Source of the DNA: Methylococcales bacterium
Lineage (GTDB): Bacteria; Pseudomonadota; Gammaproteobacteria; Methylococcales; Methylomonadaceae
NCBI GenBank assembly: GCA_023134955.1
Contig: JAGLUC010000116.1
Location: forward strand, 1 to 12,545
DNA length: 12,545 nucleotides
Reading direction: 5' to 3'
The notes beneath the pieces are model-generated. The model worked only from the letters and a program-made list of their open reading frames with translations, made no database searches and had not been told where the DNA came from. Made by a program: the position numbers and the translations under genes. Positions within the stretch are counted from its first letter, which is position 1. Every line of letters starts with the position of its first letter. Of the stretch, positions 1 to 7,614 are shown one piece after another.

Positions 1-2
1 GT

Positions 3-197
3 TTATTAGTTATCACCCCAGGCATTAGACCTGTTGACAACCGTGTTGATGATGATCAAAAACGTGTGGTCAGTGTAGAGCAGGCATTTCAAAATGGTGC
101 TGACTATATTGTGGTTGGTCGCCCTATTCGTGATGCTGAAAACAGACAGGCAATGGCTGAGAAAATTCAGCAACAGATTTTGTCTCAGTTTCAATAG
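3..197 (+). CDS. pyrF: Orotidine 5'-phosphate decarboxylase, C-terminal part (5' end outside window)
   Basis: This is the last 64 codons of OMP decarboxylase, the cytoplasmic enzyme that converts OMP to UMP in the final step of de novo pyrimidine synthesis. The reading frame enters at base 3 and ends at TAG 195-197. Visible family motifs are ITPGIRP, the DDQKR segment after it, and DYIVVGRPI, which together form the phosphate-binding end of the TIM barrel. The C-terminus (AMAEKIQQQILSQFQ) stops where the family normally stops, so the 3' end is intact. The catalytic Lys/Asp residues lie in the missing N-terminal part. A terminator follows 86 bases later, so pyrF is the last gene of its transcript. 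Recognition rests on motifs read by eye. Confidence 0.93.
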   Translation, partial: LLVITPGIRPVDNRVDDDQKRVVSVEQAFQNGADYIVVGRPIRDAENRQAMAEKIQQQILSQFQ

Positions 198-282
198 AAT
201 GAGACTTTTACACGAAGTGAAAAGTTGTGCGGCACAGGGAAGTGCCACTAAAATCGAAAGCACTAAGCATTTGATTTTGTAA

Positions 283-320
283 GAAACGGGAAATTCGCAC
301 TTTCCCGTTTCGATGTTTTT
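283..320 (+). terminator. Intrinsic terminator after pyrF
   Basis: A perfect 11-bp stem (GAAACGGGAAA at 283-293 with TTTCCCGTTTC at 301-311) encloses a 7-nt loop and is followed by GATGTTTTT. The stem has a G/C-rich centre and a trailing T run, as expected for a Rho-independent terminator reading plus. The rest of the 198-414 gap shows no further gene. Bases 283-293 also give an A-rich side, so weaker termination of the minus-strand transcript ending at 415 is possible. Confidence 0.8.
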
Positions 321-414
321 CCGAGCCAGGGATGAATCGTGCAAAGCTTTAATAATAGCCACCTATATAACTAAATACACCGGTAGCTACAGTATTTTAA
401 ATTATGTTTAAAAT

Positions 415-975
415 CTAATAATCAGCTTGATCCGGGAAATCTCTAGCAATATTATCCGCTAAATCAGTTGCTAATTTACGCATAAAATCATTTGCTGAAT
501 CCCCCATAAACAATGGCGTAGGAAAGTAAGCAGAAACATAATCGACATAACTTCCCTGGTAGGTTACTGAACGCAACTTTTCTTTGTCTTTATAATAATC
601 AACATCAAAAGAAACAATATTATCACCCGAAGCTGGATATATTGATAAAGTAATCATATAGGCAAAAAATGAAAGCCAATCAGTACTTCGTTCAAGGTTT
701 ATAATGGCTTCAACACTAAAACCCTTAGAAACTATTCCTTTTCCTACCTGATTGAACCCACTAATTGATAACTCTTCAGTCAAATATTTATCAAATACTT
801 GCTTTTGCAAAAACCTATTATATTTAACATTATTGTAATTAATAAGAAATGACACTTCTCTACTTTCAGGCGATCCATCAGAAAATGCAGCAGCATCAAG
901 CCCTTGGTATTTAACGCTTGTGCATCCCGAAACCAGTAGACTTAAAAAAATAAAAGGGAATAAAAAAATTTTCAT
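415..975 (-). CDS. Predicted outer-membrane lipoprotein, unknown function
   Basis: The 186-residue protein starts at ATG 975 and has a type II signal peptide: a short Lys-containing start, a hydrophobic stretch, then lipobox VSGC with the lipidated Cys at 18. The +2 residue is Thr, so by the Asp+2 rule outer-membrane sorting is expected. The mature part is mixed alpha/beta. A hydrophobic patch (SFFAYMITLSIYP) lies around 103-115, and the C-terminal helix ends in an acidic, Asp-rich tail. No cofactor or catalytic motif is visible, and I do not recognise the family. No clear Shine-Dalgarno precedes the ATG. It lies on the same strand as the lipoprotein genes at 1112-2372 but is separated from them by 136 bp of AT-rich DNA, so it may or may not share their transcript. 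It is certainly coding: the signal peptide and an uninterrupted frame agree. Confidence 0.82.
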   Translation of the reverse strand: MKIFLFPFIFLSLLVSGCTSVKYQGLDAAAFSDGSPESREVSFLINYNNVKYNRFLQKQVFDKYLTEELSISGFNQVGKGIVSKGFSVEAIINLERSTDWLSFFAYMITLSIYPASGDNIVSFDVDYYKDKEKLRSVTYQGSYVDYVSAYFPTPLFMGDSANDFMRKLATDLADNIARDFPDQADY

Positions 976-1111
976 AGATAAATAATATAGTTAGTGATCT
1001 TTGCACGAAAAAGGTTTTCTCCAAAGCTATTTTTGATGAAAACATGAATCGTACAATGATTTGATTAAATTAAAGAAACTCTTTAAATAAATAGTCTGAA
1101 CAAATGACCGT

Positions 1112-2041
1112 TTATTTTAAACCTGATGAAAATTTTCTAACCATGTCACTAATAACTTCTTTCATTAACCTGGTATGGGTTGCACTACGCTGATTTTGGG
1201 GTTTTCTCTGTGTAGATAAGGCAGACGAGTTACCACTGGATAATCGAGTCGCTTTTCTCCGGCCATCTCTCATTTTAGGTGCTAATCGACAATAACCTTT
1301 TTTACAAACAACATGTAACTCATCTTTCACTTCAGCTTGTTTTTTTTCTGCATGAGTCCATTCATAAAACCAGACTGCTTGCCCTGTTGAAACAAGAATA
1401 ACTGATGCATTAATTGTCACACTAAGACGGGATGAAGATGAAAGTTGTCTTTCCCGTCCTCCAAGTAATCGAATAAACTGTCTTTCAATTGTTTTGTTCA
1501 CATAAGCAGGATTTCTTTTATTTCCGCGTTTATCAGATACAAAATATCTGCGATCCCAGCGTGCATCACTCCCTGATTTAACATATCCTCTCTCAGTAGA
1601 ATTGACTAACAAAATAGCATCAGCCCCTAATTTTTTCGCAGCTTCTCTGGCTGACAAAGCAAAACCATTCCTGGTTTGTTCTTGTTGCTGAGTTTGTTTA
1701 AGGACTTTCCATGATAAAACTTCATAACCAAACTTAGCCCAGCCTCGCTCAATTTCAGCCATTTCGATGCCGCAGTTAGTCTTTAAAATAGTACTCTCTG
1801 CTTTTATCCCATCTTTTTGGCTTTTTGTTTCATCAATACAACGATCAGGTGCTTGAATAACAATAGTCTTTATCGTTGGTAAAAATCTTCTATATTTAGC
1901 TGTTGATATAACTTCAGCAGCTACTTCAGATGTATTTTCAGCAACATACTCAGTCGTCAGCGCATAATGTTTAGAACAACCAGTAAGAAATCCTGCACTG
2001 AAGATGAAACAAAATAAAAAAATAAAACGTAGTTTACTCAT
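1112..2041 (-). CDS. Predicted outer-membrane lipoprotein, unknown function
   Basis: The 309-residue protein has lipobox LTGC with the lipidated Cys at 22 and Ser at +2, consistent with outer-membrane sorting. An AGGAAA Shine-Dalgarno sits just upstream of ATG 2041. The mature region begins with a helical stretch. It then has a segment ending in TIKTIVIQAP (about 57-66) and an alternating alpha/beta core including LGADAILLVNSTERGY (about 138-153), the pattern of periplasmic lipoproteins that bind other envelope proteins. A later strand (ASVILVSTGQAVWFYEW) is also typical of such cores. Four cysteines lie in the mature protein after Cys22, in two pairs (DRC...TNC and VVCKKGYC), and could form disulfides. 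The last 60 residues are rich in Arg, Lys and Ser and look disordered and strongly basic. It follows the 2064-2372 gene by 22 bp, so the two are co-transcribed. The family is not recognised. Confidence 0.82.
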   Translation of the reverse strand: MSKLRFIFLFCFIFSAGFLTGCSKHYALTTEYVAENTSEVAAEVISTAKYRRFLPTIKTIVIQAPDRCIDETKSQKDGIKAESTILKTNCGIEMAEIERGWAKFGYEVLSWKVLKQTQQQEQTRNGFALSAREAAKKLGADAILLVNSTERGYVKSGSDARWDRRYFVSDKRGNKRNPAYVNKTIERQFIRLLGGRERQLSSSSRLSVTINASVILVSTGQAVWFYEWTHAEKKQAEVKDELHVVCKKGYCRLAPKMRDGRRKATRLSSGNSSALSTQRKPQNQRSATHTRLMKEVISDMVRKFSSGLK

Positions 2042-2063
2042 AAAAATAATTTCCTTGGTTTAT

Positions 2064-2372
2064 TTAGTAAATGGACCATTTAACATTCGGTGGAATGCGT
2101 AATTTAGCTTGTGTTCCTAATACTTTACCCTCTTTATTAGTTGCTAAAGCATCTATACATGGGCGAGATACAGGAATTGTATAAGTGCTACTAGATGGGA
2201 TAACAACAGGTTTATCTACATAGCTTATTTTATTGCACTCTTTTGTTTTAACATGCACGACTCTTCCTGTCATATTAGTAATATGTATAGCAGGTGAATC
2301 AACAATATAACGATTCTCACATCCAATAAGAGTAACTGTGATAAAGAGTAATACTAGTTTTTTTTCAATCAT
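2064..2372 (-). CDS. Small predicted lipoprotein, unknown function
   Basis: The 102-residue protein is the first gene of a two-gene operon with the lipoprotein at 1112-2041. Its signal peptide ends in lipobox LIGC with Cys18 and Glu at +2, so the outer membrane is the likely site. The short mature domain is mostly beta, with strands such as IHITNMTGRVVHVKTKEC and TYTIPVSRPC, and has two further cysteines (about 46 and 72) that could form a disulfide. The size and strand pattern suggest a single small beta-sandwich. I know of no function for it. The gene is preceded by a promoter-like pair at 2428-2455. No strong ribosome binding site is visible; an AGATG lies about 8 nt before the ATG. Confidence 0.78.
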   Translation of the reverse strand: MIEKKLVLLFITVTLIGCENRYIVDSPAIHITNMTGRVVHVKTKECNKISYVDKPVVIPSSSTYTIPVSRPCIDALATNKEGKVLGTQAKLRIPPNVKWSIY

Positions 2373-2427
2373 TATTTAACATCTGGTTTTTAAGAGCCTA
2401 TAGTGGAACCCAATATTTAGACCCATA

Positions 2428-2455
2428 ATTATAGCAGTAATGTTTATAAAGTCAC
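2428..2455 (-). promoter_or_regulatory. Candidate sigma-70 promoter of the 2372-1112 lipoprotein operon
   Basis: Read on the minus strand, a perfect TATAAT -10 element occupies 2433-2428. A GTGACT -35-like element (4 of 6 consensus bases) occupies 2455-2450, with a 16-bp spacer. Transcription would begin near 2420 and leave a leader of about 48 nt before the ATG at 2372. The position and orientation fit the operon, but this AT-rich region gives chance matches easily. Confidence 0.4.
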
Positions 2456-2613
2456 TTACCAAGCTGGCTGTAATTAAAAGTAAAATGAATATAGAATGAA
2501 ATATTGTAGAGCAGATTACTTCACTTTTAATCACACTACTACTAGACTAGAAACTAGCAATTTAAGAGCCTGTAATTTTTTATGTAAAATGTTTTTAAGT
2601 GATTTGGTGGAAT

Positions 2614-2739
2614 AAACTTACTAAGTTTGCAAAAATTTTTTGTTCCTCAGCAAACGATCTCAAGAGGCGCATAGTTATTCTATGTAACGATTGAGATCAT
2701 TTGCTCAGGAATAAAAAGGCAAGCAAGCCTGGTAACTTT
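2614..2739. repeat. Long imperfect palindrome (cruciform or MITE-like repeat)
   Basis: Two arms are symmetric about base 2677. In the core (2637-2663 against 2691-2717), 24 of 27 positions are Watson-Crick pairs, one is G.T and two are mismatched. The pairing continues more loosely outward to about 2614 and 2739 with one small indel. It also continues inward, with CATAG (2670-2674) and CTATG (2680-2684) around a 5-nt loop. The right arm ends 40 bp before the gene at 2780, so the structure could fold in that gene's leader RNA. Both arms read the same short peptide (LRSFA followed by E/Q-E); on the minus strand a 25-codon ORF at 2672-2595 starts inside the palindrome. The rest of the 2373-2779 gap contains no gene that I can support. 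It has only the promoter above and a 14-bp direct repeat (13/14 matching) at 2389-2402 and 2561-2574. Confidence 0.75.
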
Positions 2740-2779
2740 GTTTCGTTAGACTGACTTTTCACTCAATGGGGAATAAAAC

Positions 2780-3208
2780 ATGAAGTATCGTATTTTAAGT
2801 TTAGTTGTAAGCAGCATTTTATTAATGTCATTTTCATCCATCTCTATGGCACAAAAATGTACTATAAAATATAATTTTAAAGGCTGGTCGGTATTTTATA
2901 AAACTTATAAAGGCACTGGCACTGTTCATTGTGCCAATGCTCGAAGTACTAGAGTTTCTTTAAGTTTAAAAGGCGGTGGTTTTACTTTTGGGGTGTCTGA
3001 AATCACTAATGGTAAAGGAACAATGACCGGTATTTTAAATATACAAGATATTTACGGGACTTATTTTGCAATGGATGGGCACGCTGGTTTTATAAAATCT
3101 ATTGAAGGTCGTATGATGATAAAAGGAAATAACTTTTTATCTCTACATGGGAAAGGTGAAGGTTTTGATCTTGGATTTTCTTTTGGTGCATTAACAATCA
3201 TGCCTTAA
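2780..3208 (+). CDS. Small secreted protein, unknown function
   Basis: The 142-residue protein is exported. Residues 1-24 form a type I signal peptide with cleavage expected after SMA, leaving a mature protein that starts QKC. A GGGGAA ribosome binding site lies about 7 nt before the ATG. The mature domain of about 118 residues has only two cysteines (KC at 27 and HC at 51), which could form one disulfide. It is rich in Gly and beta strands, with repeated motifs such as GGGFTFG, GKGTMTG, GKGEGFDLGFSFG and a final LTIMP. The pattern suggests one small beta-rich periplasmic domain. It resembles conserved hypothetical proteins I have seen in proteobacteria, but I cannot name a family with confidence. 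The gene stands alone: a palindrome precedes it and a strong terminator follows 12 bp after the stop. Confidence 0.85.
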   Translation: MKYRILSLVVSSILLMSFSSISMAQKCTIKYNFKGWSVFYKTYKGTGTVHCANARSTRVSLSLKGGGFTFGVSEITNGKGTMTGILNIQDIYGTYFAMDGHAGFIKSIEGRMMIKGNNFLSLHGKGEGFDLGFSFGALTIMP

Positions 3209-3220
3209 GGTCTATTTATC

Positions 3221-3261
3221 AATGTGGAAAAACCAGTCTTTGTTTTTCCACATTATTTTTA
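3221..3261 (+). terminator. Intrinsic terminator after the 2780-3208 gene
   Basis: A perfect 13-bp stem (AATGTGGAAAAAC at 3221-3233 with GTTTTTCCACATT at 3242-3254) encloses an 8-nt loop and is followed by ATTTTT. It begins 12 bp after the stop codon, so the secreted-protein gene is monocistronic. Confidence 0.85.
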
Positions 3262-3301
3262 ACTTCATCAAGACAAGTTTTAAACATTACCTTTGTAAGT
3301 T

Positions 3302-3331
3302 AAAATACCATTTATTAATAAATGGTATTTT
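3302..3331. repeat. 30-bp perfect palindrome, possible bidirectional terminator
   Basis: The two 14-bp halves (3302-3315 and 3318-3331) are exact reverse complements around a central TA, so the whole element is palindromic without a spacer. It is flanked by A on the left and T on the right and lies 41 bp after the terminator at 3221-3261. It could act as a back-up terminator that insulates the kinase gene. The AT-rich stem makes it weaker than the first terminator. Confidence 0.6.
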
Positions 3332-3442
3332 TATCTAACCACTTACTCTAAAAGCTAGTATTATAATTTGATAGCCTCTACTATTGACTGTACAGGAATA
3401 AACACCATATATAACTCAAGCTCATTATTTTTATCAAAAAAT

Positions 3443-6400
3443 ATGAATTTTCAGAAAATACTATATCTCTGCTTATTACTTATCCCTTGTATAGTATTTT
3501 CTACTGAAAAAACATCCAACAGTAATCTTGAAACAGTCAAATTACAACTCAAATGGTATCATAGCTTTCAATTTGCAGGCTATTATGCAGCCAAAGAGCA
3601 AGGATATTATAAAAAAGAGGGATTAGATGTTGAGATTATTGAGCGTTCATCTGATGCATCGGTCGCAACTCAAGTTATTTCTAGTCAAGTAGATTATGGC
3701 ATTGAGGCTTCTGGCATCCTTCTGCAATATGCCAAGGGTAAGCCTGTTAAAGCCTTAGCTGCAATCTTTCAACATAGTCCTCTGATCTTTATCAGTAAGC
3801 AATCATCTGAAATTACCAGCCCACATGAAATGATTAATAAACGCATCATGCTGGATGGTGCTAATCAAGCAGTGTTAAAGGCGTTGCTCTATGATGCAGA
3901 TATATCTAATCAGCAATATATTGATATCCGACATTCGTTTAACCCTGATGATCTTATTACCGATCAAACCGATGTAATCTCCGCCTATATCACAAATGAA
4001 CCGTTTTATTATCAAAATAAAAACCTCAAAATCAATATTATCAATCCTCGAAACTATGGCTTTGATTTTTATGGCGATTTTTTATTTACCAGTAAAAATG
4101 AAATACTAAATTATCCAGGTCGTGCTGAACGTTTTCGTCGCGCCTCTTTAAAAGGTTGGGCATACGCTTTAAAACACCCTGAACAATTAATACAATTGAT
4201 TCATACTCAATACCACAGCACATATAGTATTGATCGGCTACGTTTTGAGGCGAAACAAATCAGCAAACTTATTGCTGCTGAGCATATTCCATTAGGACAA
4301 ATTAAAACTACTAGATTAAGGCGAATTGCAGATACTTATCGCAATTTAAAACTCATCACTCATTTAACAGATAGTGAGCTGAAAAATTTTATCTATGATT
4401 CTCAGCTTGACTTAAAACTGAGTGCTAAAGAACTTCAATGGCTAATTGAACATCCTGTTATCCATTTAGGTATAGATAGAGACTTTGCCCCCCACGAATG
4501 GATAGATGAGAAAGGAATCTATACTGGGCATGCAGCCGATTATATGAAATTGCTTGAAAAACGCTTGAATATTAAATTCAATATAATTAAGGATAAGTCA
4601 TGGCCAGATATTATTGAAATGGCAAAACGCGGTGAATTAGATATGCTTTCTGATGTTATCAGCACTCCAGAACGCCAACTATATTTAGATTTTACTGTGC
4701 CCTATATTAACAACCCTGCAATTATTATTAATGATGTTTCTTATGCCTATATTGGTCAACTAAAAAATTTACATCATAAAAAAGTTGCTATTGAGAAAGG
4801 TTATTCTCTCAATGAACTTTTAGCAAAAGAACATCCGGAAATTATCATAGTACCAGCTAAAAGCACCAGGCATGCATTGGGCATGGTCTCCAGGGGGTTA
4901 GTCAGTGCTTATATTGGAGACGCGGCAACGGCTAACTACACCATAAGTCAAACGGGTTTACTTAATTTACGTTTTTCAGGTCAGTCTGGTTATGTGGCCA
5001 GACACAGTATTGGAACCATTAAATCTCATCCATTATTAAGCTCCATTATGGATAAAGCATTAGCCTCAATTACTCAGAAAGAAAAAATGGTTATCACTAA
5101 TCGTTGGCTAGGATTGGTTATTAAACAAGGTATTAATGTCAATACAATATTAAAATATATAGCTGTCATACTGATTTTATTTCTACTATTTGCTTACTGG
5201 ATTTTTAGCTTACATAAAGAAGTATCAAAACGCCAAGCTATCGAAATCAATCTAAGGCAGACTCAGAAGCGCTTTGTAAAAAGCCAACATTCTGCTGATT
5301 TTGGTATATGGGATTTAAATATCGCCAGCAAACAATTATATTGGTCTGAAACGGTTCCTCCTTTGTTTGGATATGAAGCTGCTGAGCAAGAAAAAGCTGA
5401 CTTTTCCAGCTATCTAAACACTATACATCCAGATGACCGTGAACTTGTCAAACATGCTATCCAATACAGTATTGATAATCATCACAGTTATAAAGTTGAG
5501 CACCGTGTTATTTGGCCAGATAAATCTATTCATTGGCTACAGGAATCGGGTGATATTATTCTTGACGATAAGGGGAATACCTCTCAACTCATAGGCATAG
5601 TTAGGGATATTACCCAAAGAAAACTAACTGAAGATGTTTTACAAACACTGGCGGAAAGCGACTCTTCTGAAAAAGAAAATATATTACGTTTGATTGTTCG
5701 TAAACTAGCCATTTCACAAAATGTAAGTCAAGCATTAATCGCTCAAATAAGGCCTCAGAATGCTAAATATATTGATACTCTAGCCGTTTGGAACAATGAT
5801 AAGTATATAGATAATTTTTCCTATCGCCTAGCAGGAACGCCTTGCGAAAAAGCTATATCCAATGGTTATTACTTTTCTTCCAGAAACATACAAAAACTTT
5901 TTCCTGGCGAACACTTACTTATTAAAATGGACACTCAAGGTTATATGGGTATTACCCTTAAAGACAAAAGACAAAATGTCATCGGTCTTTTAGCCTTAAT
6001 TGACAGCAAACCTATAGAGCAAAAATTTGAAACTAAAACTTTACTTAAAAGCCTTGCAACAAGAGCAGCCATTGAACTTGAACGAAAAAAAACAGAGCAA
6101 TCCATAGAACTTGCTGCTTTGGTTTATCAGAGCAGTAGTGAGGCGATGTTAATCACTGATTCAAACAATCAGATTATTGCTATTAATCCTGCTTTTACCA
6201 AAATAACTGGCTATAGCGAACAACATGTTTTAGGTAAAAATCCAAACGTACTAAGTTCAGGCAGACACGATGCCAATTTTTATAAAAAAATGTGGCAACA
6301 AATAACAAAAAAAGGATATTGGCAAGGTGAAATCCTTAACAAACGTAAAGATGGTACTAAATATACTGAATGGATTACCATTAATACTATTTATGATGAA

Positions 6401-7270
6401 TCAGGTGCTGTGCAAAATAGAGTTGCTTTGTTTTCCGACATTACAAAAAACAAACAAACGGAAGAAGTATTAAAAGAACATAGAAACAGACTGCAAACAG
6501 AGGTAAAACTACAAACCAAGGCACTGGAAGATGCCAAAAATGAAGCGATTAGAGCTAATCATGCAAAATCAGACTTTTTAGCTAATATGAGTCATGAGCT
6601 ACGTACTCCCATGCACGGTATTTTAAGTTTTACACGTTTGGGTATTAAGAATATTGAAAGAGGTCAGTTAGATAAACTGGCTAAGTACTTTGATCGTATC
6701 AACATTAGTGCAGAACGTTTACTTGTTTTACTTAATGACTTACTTGATTTGTCCAAGTTAGAAGCTCATAAGATGGGGATAAACAAAAATCAATATAATT
6801 TATATTCGTTAGTACAAGATAGTATTGCCGAGCAGGAAGCTTTATTGAAGGATAAGCAGTTAAATATTTCCTGGGGTGATATTTATGATGAATCATCAGC
6901 CCTATTTGATAAAGCGCGCATAGCGCAGGTTATAACAAATTTACTATCTAATGCCATTAAATTCTCACCGCCTAACAAAAATATTTTTATTAGTATTACT
7001 CGCATACAATTAAGTAATCAACCCGCATTAAACTTTATGATTGAAGATGAAGGGACTGGAATTCCTGAGCAAGAACTTAAAAATGTTTTTAATAAATTCA
7101 TTCAAAGTAGTAAAACATCAACTAACGCGGGTGGAACGGGGCTTGGGTTAGCTATTTGTCAAGAAATAATCACTGTCCACCAGGGTAGAGTCTGGGCAGA
7201 AAATTCATCTAAAGGAGGTGCTGTTTTTCAATTTACCATCCCCATTTATGAACAGCATAATCAATCATGA
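3443..7270 (+). CDS. Sensor histidine kinase with tandem periplasmic binding domains (NMT1/THI5-like + SBP_bac_3, PAS-GAF-PAS)
   Basis: This 1275-residue inner-membrane histidine kinase senses a small periplasmic ligand and phosphorylates a response regulator that is not in this window. Domains, in order: signal sequence 1-22; NMT1/THI5-like binding domain about 32-290 (starts VKLQLKWYHSFQFAGYYAAK); SBP_bac_3 domain about 337-558 (HLGIDRDFAPHEW...DMLSDVISTPER...FTVPY); membrane span about 569-590; PAS about 617-727; GAF about 735-883; PAS about 893-1005; coiled coil; HisKA with phospho-acceptor His1051 (MSHELRTP); HATPase_c with N box Asn1170, G1 box at Asp1202 (DEGTGIP) and G2 box GGTGLGLAI. 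All catalytic boxes are present. There is no receiver domain. I chose the ATG at 3443 over an upstream TTG (3368) because the signal peptide begins directly there. No Shine-Dalgarno is evident, and a TATAAT at 3362-3367 could be its -10. The THI5-type domain suggests a pyrimidine-like or other small organic ligand, but the ligand is unknown. Confidence 0.93.
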   Translation: MNFQKILYLCLLLIPCIVFSTEKTSNSNLETVKLQLKWYHSFQFAGYYAAKEQGYYKKEGLDVEIIERSSDASVATQVISSQVDYGIEASGILLQYAKGKPVKALAAIFQHSPLIFISKQSSEITSPHEMINKRIMLDGANQAVLKALLYDADISNQQYIDIRHSFNPDDLITDQTDVISAYITNEPFYYQNKNLKINIINPRNYGFDFYGDFLFTSKNEILNYPGRAERFRRASLKGWAYALKHPEQLIQLIHTQYHSTYSIDRLRFEAKQISKLIAAEHIPLGQIKTTRLRRIADTYRNLKLITHLTDSELKNFIYDSQLDLKLSAKELQWLIEHPVIHLGIDRDFAPHEWIDEKGIYTGHAADYMKLLEKRLNIKFNIIKDKSWPDIIEMAKRGELDMLSDVISTPERQLYLDFTVPYINNPAIIINDVSYAYIGQLKNLHHKKVAIEKGYSLNELLAKEHPEIIIVPAKSTRHALGMVSRGLVSAYIGDAATANYTISQTGLLNLRFSGQSGYVARHSIGTIKSHPLLSSIMDKALASITQKEKMVITNRWLGLVIKQGINVNTILKYIAVILILFLLFAYWIFSLHKEVSKRQAIEINLRQTQKRFVKSQHSADFGIWDLNIASKQLYWSETVPPLFGYEAAEQEKADFSSYLNTIHPDDRELVKHAIQYSIDNHHSYKVEHRVIWPDKSIHWLQESGDIILDDKGNTSQLIGIVRDITQRKLTEDVLQTLAESDSSEKENILRLIVRKLAISQNVSQALIAQIRPQNAKYIDTLAVWNNDKYIDNFSYRLAGTPCEKAISNGYYFSSRNIQKLFPGEHLLIKMDTQGYMGITLKDKRQNVIGLLALIDSKPIEQKFETKTLLKSLATRAAIELERKKTEQSIELAALVYQSSSEAMLITDSNNQIIAINPAFTKITGYSEQHVLGKNPNVLSSGRHDANFYKKMWQQITKKGYWQGEILNKRKDGTKYTEWITINTIYDESGAVQNRVALFSDITKNKQTEEVLKEHRNRLQTEVKLQTKALEDAKNEAIRANHAKSDFLANMSHELRTPMHGILSFTRLGIKNIERGQLDKLAKYFDRINISAERLLVLLNDLLDLSKLEAHKMGINKNQYNLYSLVQDSIAEQEALLKDKQLNISWGDIYDESSALFDKARIAQVITNLLSNAIKFSPPNKNIFISITRIQLSNQPALNFMIEDEGTGIPEQELKNVFNKFIQSSKTSTNAGGTGLGLAICQEIITVHQGRVWAENSSKGGAVFQFTIPIYEQHNQS

Positions 7271-7361
7271 TCAATAAGGTTTAAAGCCACAAAAAACCAA
7301 GCCACCTTTTCCTGTACGAAGAACTCACTTTTCAATCTGGGTGGAAAAATGTCTATTCATA

Positions 7362-7523
7362 TATACTCTTCATGTTTGAGAATACCCCGTTTTGGTATGT
7401 AGATTATTGTGATCGACTAGGCGTAAAGTAGCAGGAACAGCAAGCTATTTCAATACTTTACAACAACGTCCATCGCAATAAGGTGGGTGCTAAAATGGGG
7501 TATTCTTGAACGTGAAGAGTATA
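7362..7523. repeat. 162-bp fold-back element (MITE-like) with 32-bp terminal inverted repeats
   Basis: The outer arms 7362-7393 and 7492-7523 match as inverted repeats at 28 of 32 positions. Pairing continues inward through 7417/7468, an exact 8-bp pair (GTAAAGTA 7423-7430 with TACTTTAC 7454-7461), and AGC/GCT at the very centre. Over 7362-7417 against 7468-7523 I count 43 Watson-Crick pairs, 9 G.T pairs and 4 mismatches. The ends read TATACTC and GAGTATA, so a TA target duplication of the IS630/Tc1-mariner type is possible. No long ORF lies inside. It sits 92 bp after the kinase stop codon and could terminate or protect that transcript. The remainder of 7271-7361 holds nothing I can identify. 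Confidence 0.8.
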
Positions 7524-7614
7524 AACACCGAAGAATTACTCAATGTTTCACTAGCTCAGCCTGGTACCAATTATCTCGCTTCCATTGATAAAATTAATGA
7601 GTGGGAAAAATATG

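Noticed and set aside
6..362. 118-codon minus-strand open frame across the pyrF end and its terminator
   Set aside because: It is antisense to a securely identified gene and runs through the terminator hairpin; the translation has no recognisable family features.
2595..2672. 25-codon minus-strand ORF starting inside the palindrome
   Set aside because: The peptide looks protein-like, but there is no Shine-Dalgarno and the frame is a by-product of the repeated arms; kept only as a note on the repeat.
7362..7523. Retron or diversity-generating-retroelement RNA as an explanation for the long hairpin
   Set aside because: Both systems need a nearby reverse transcriptase, and none is encoded in the window.
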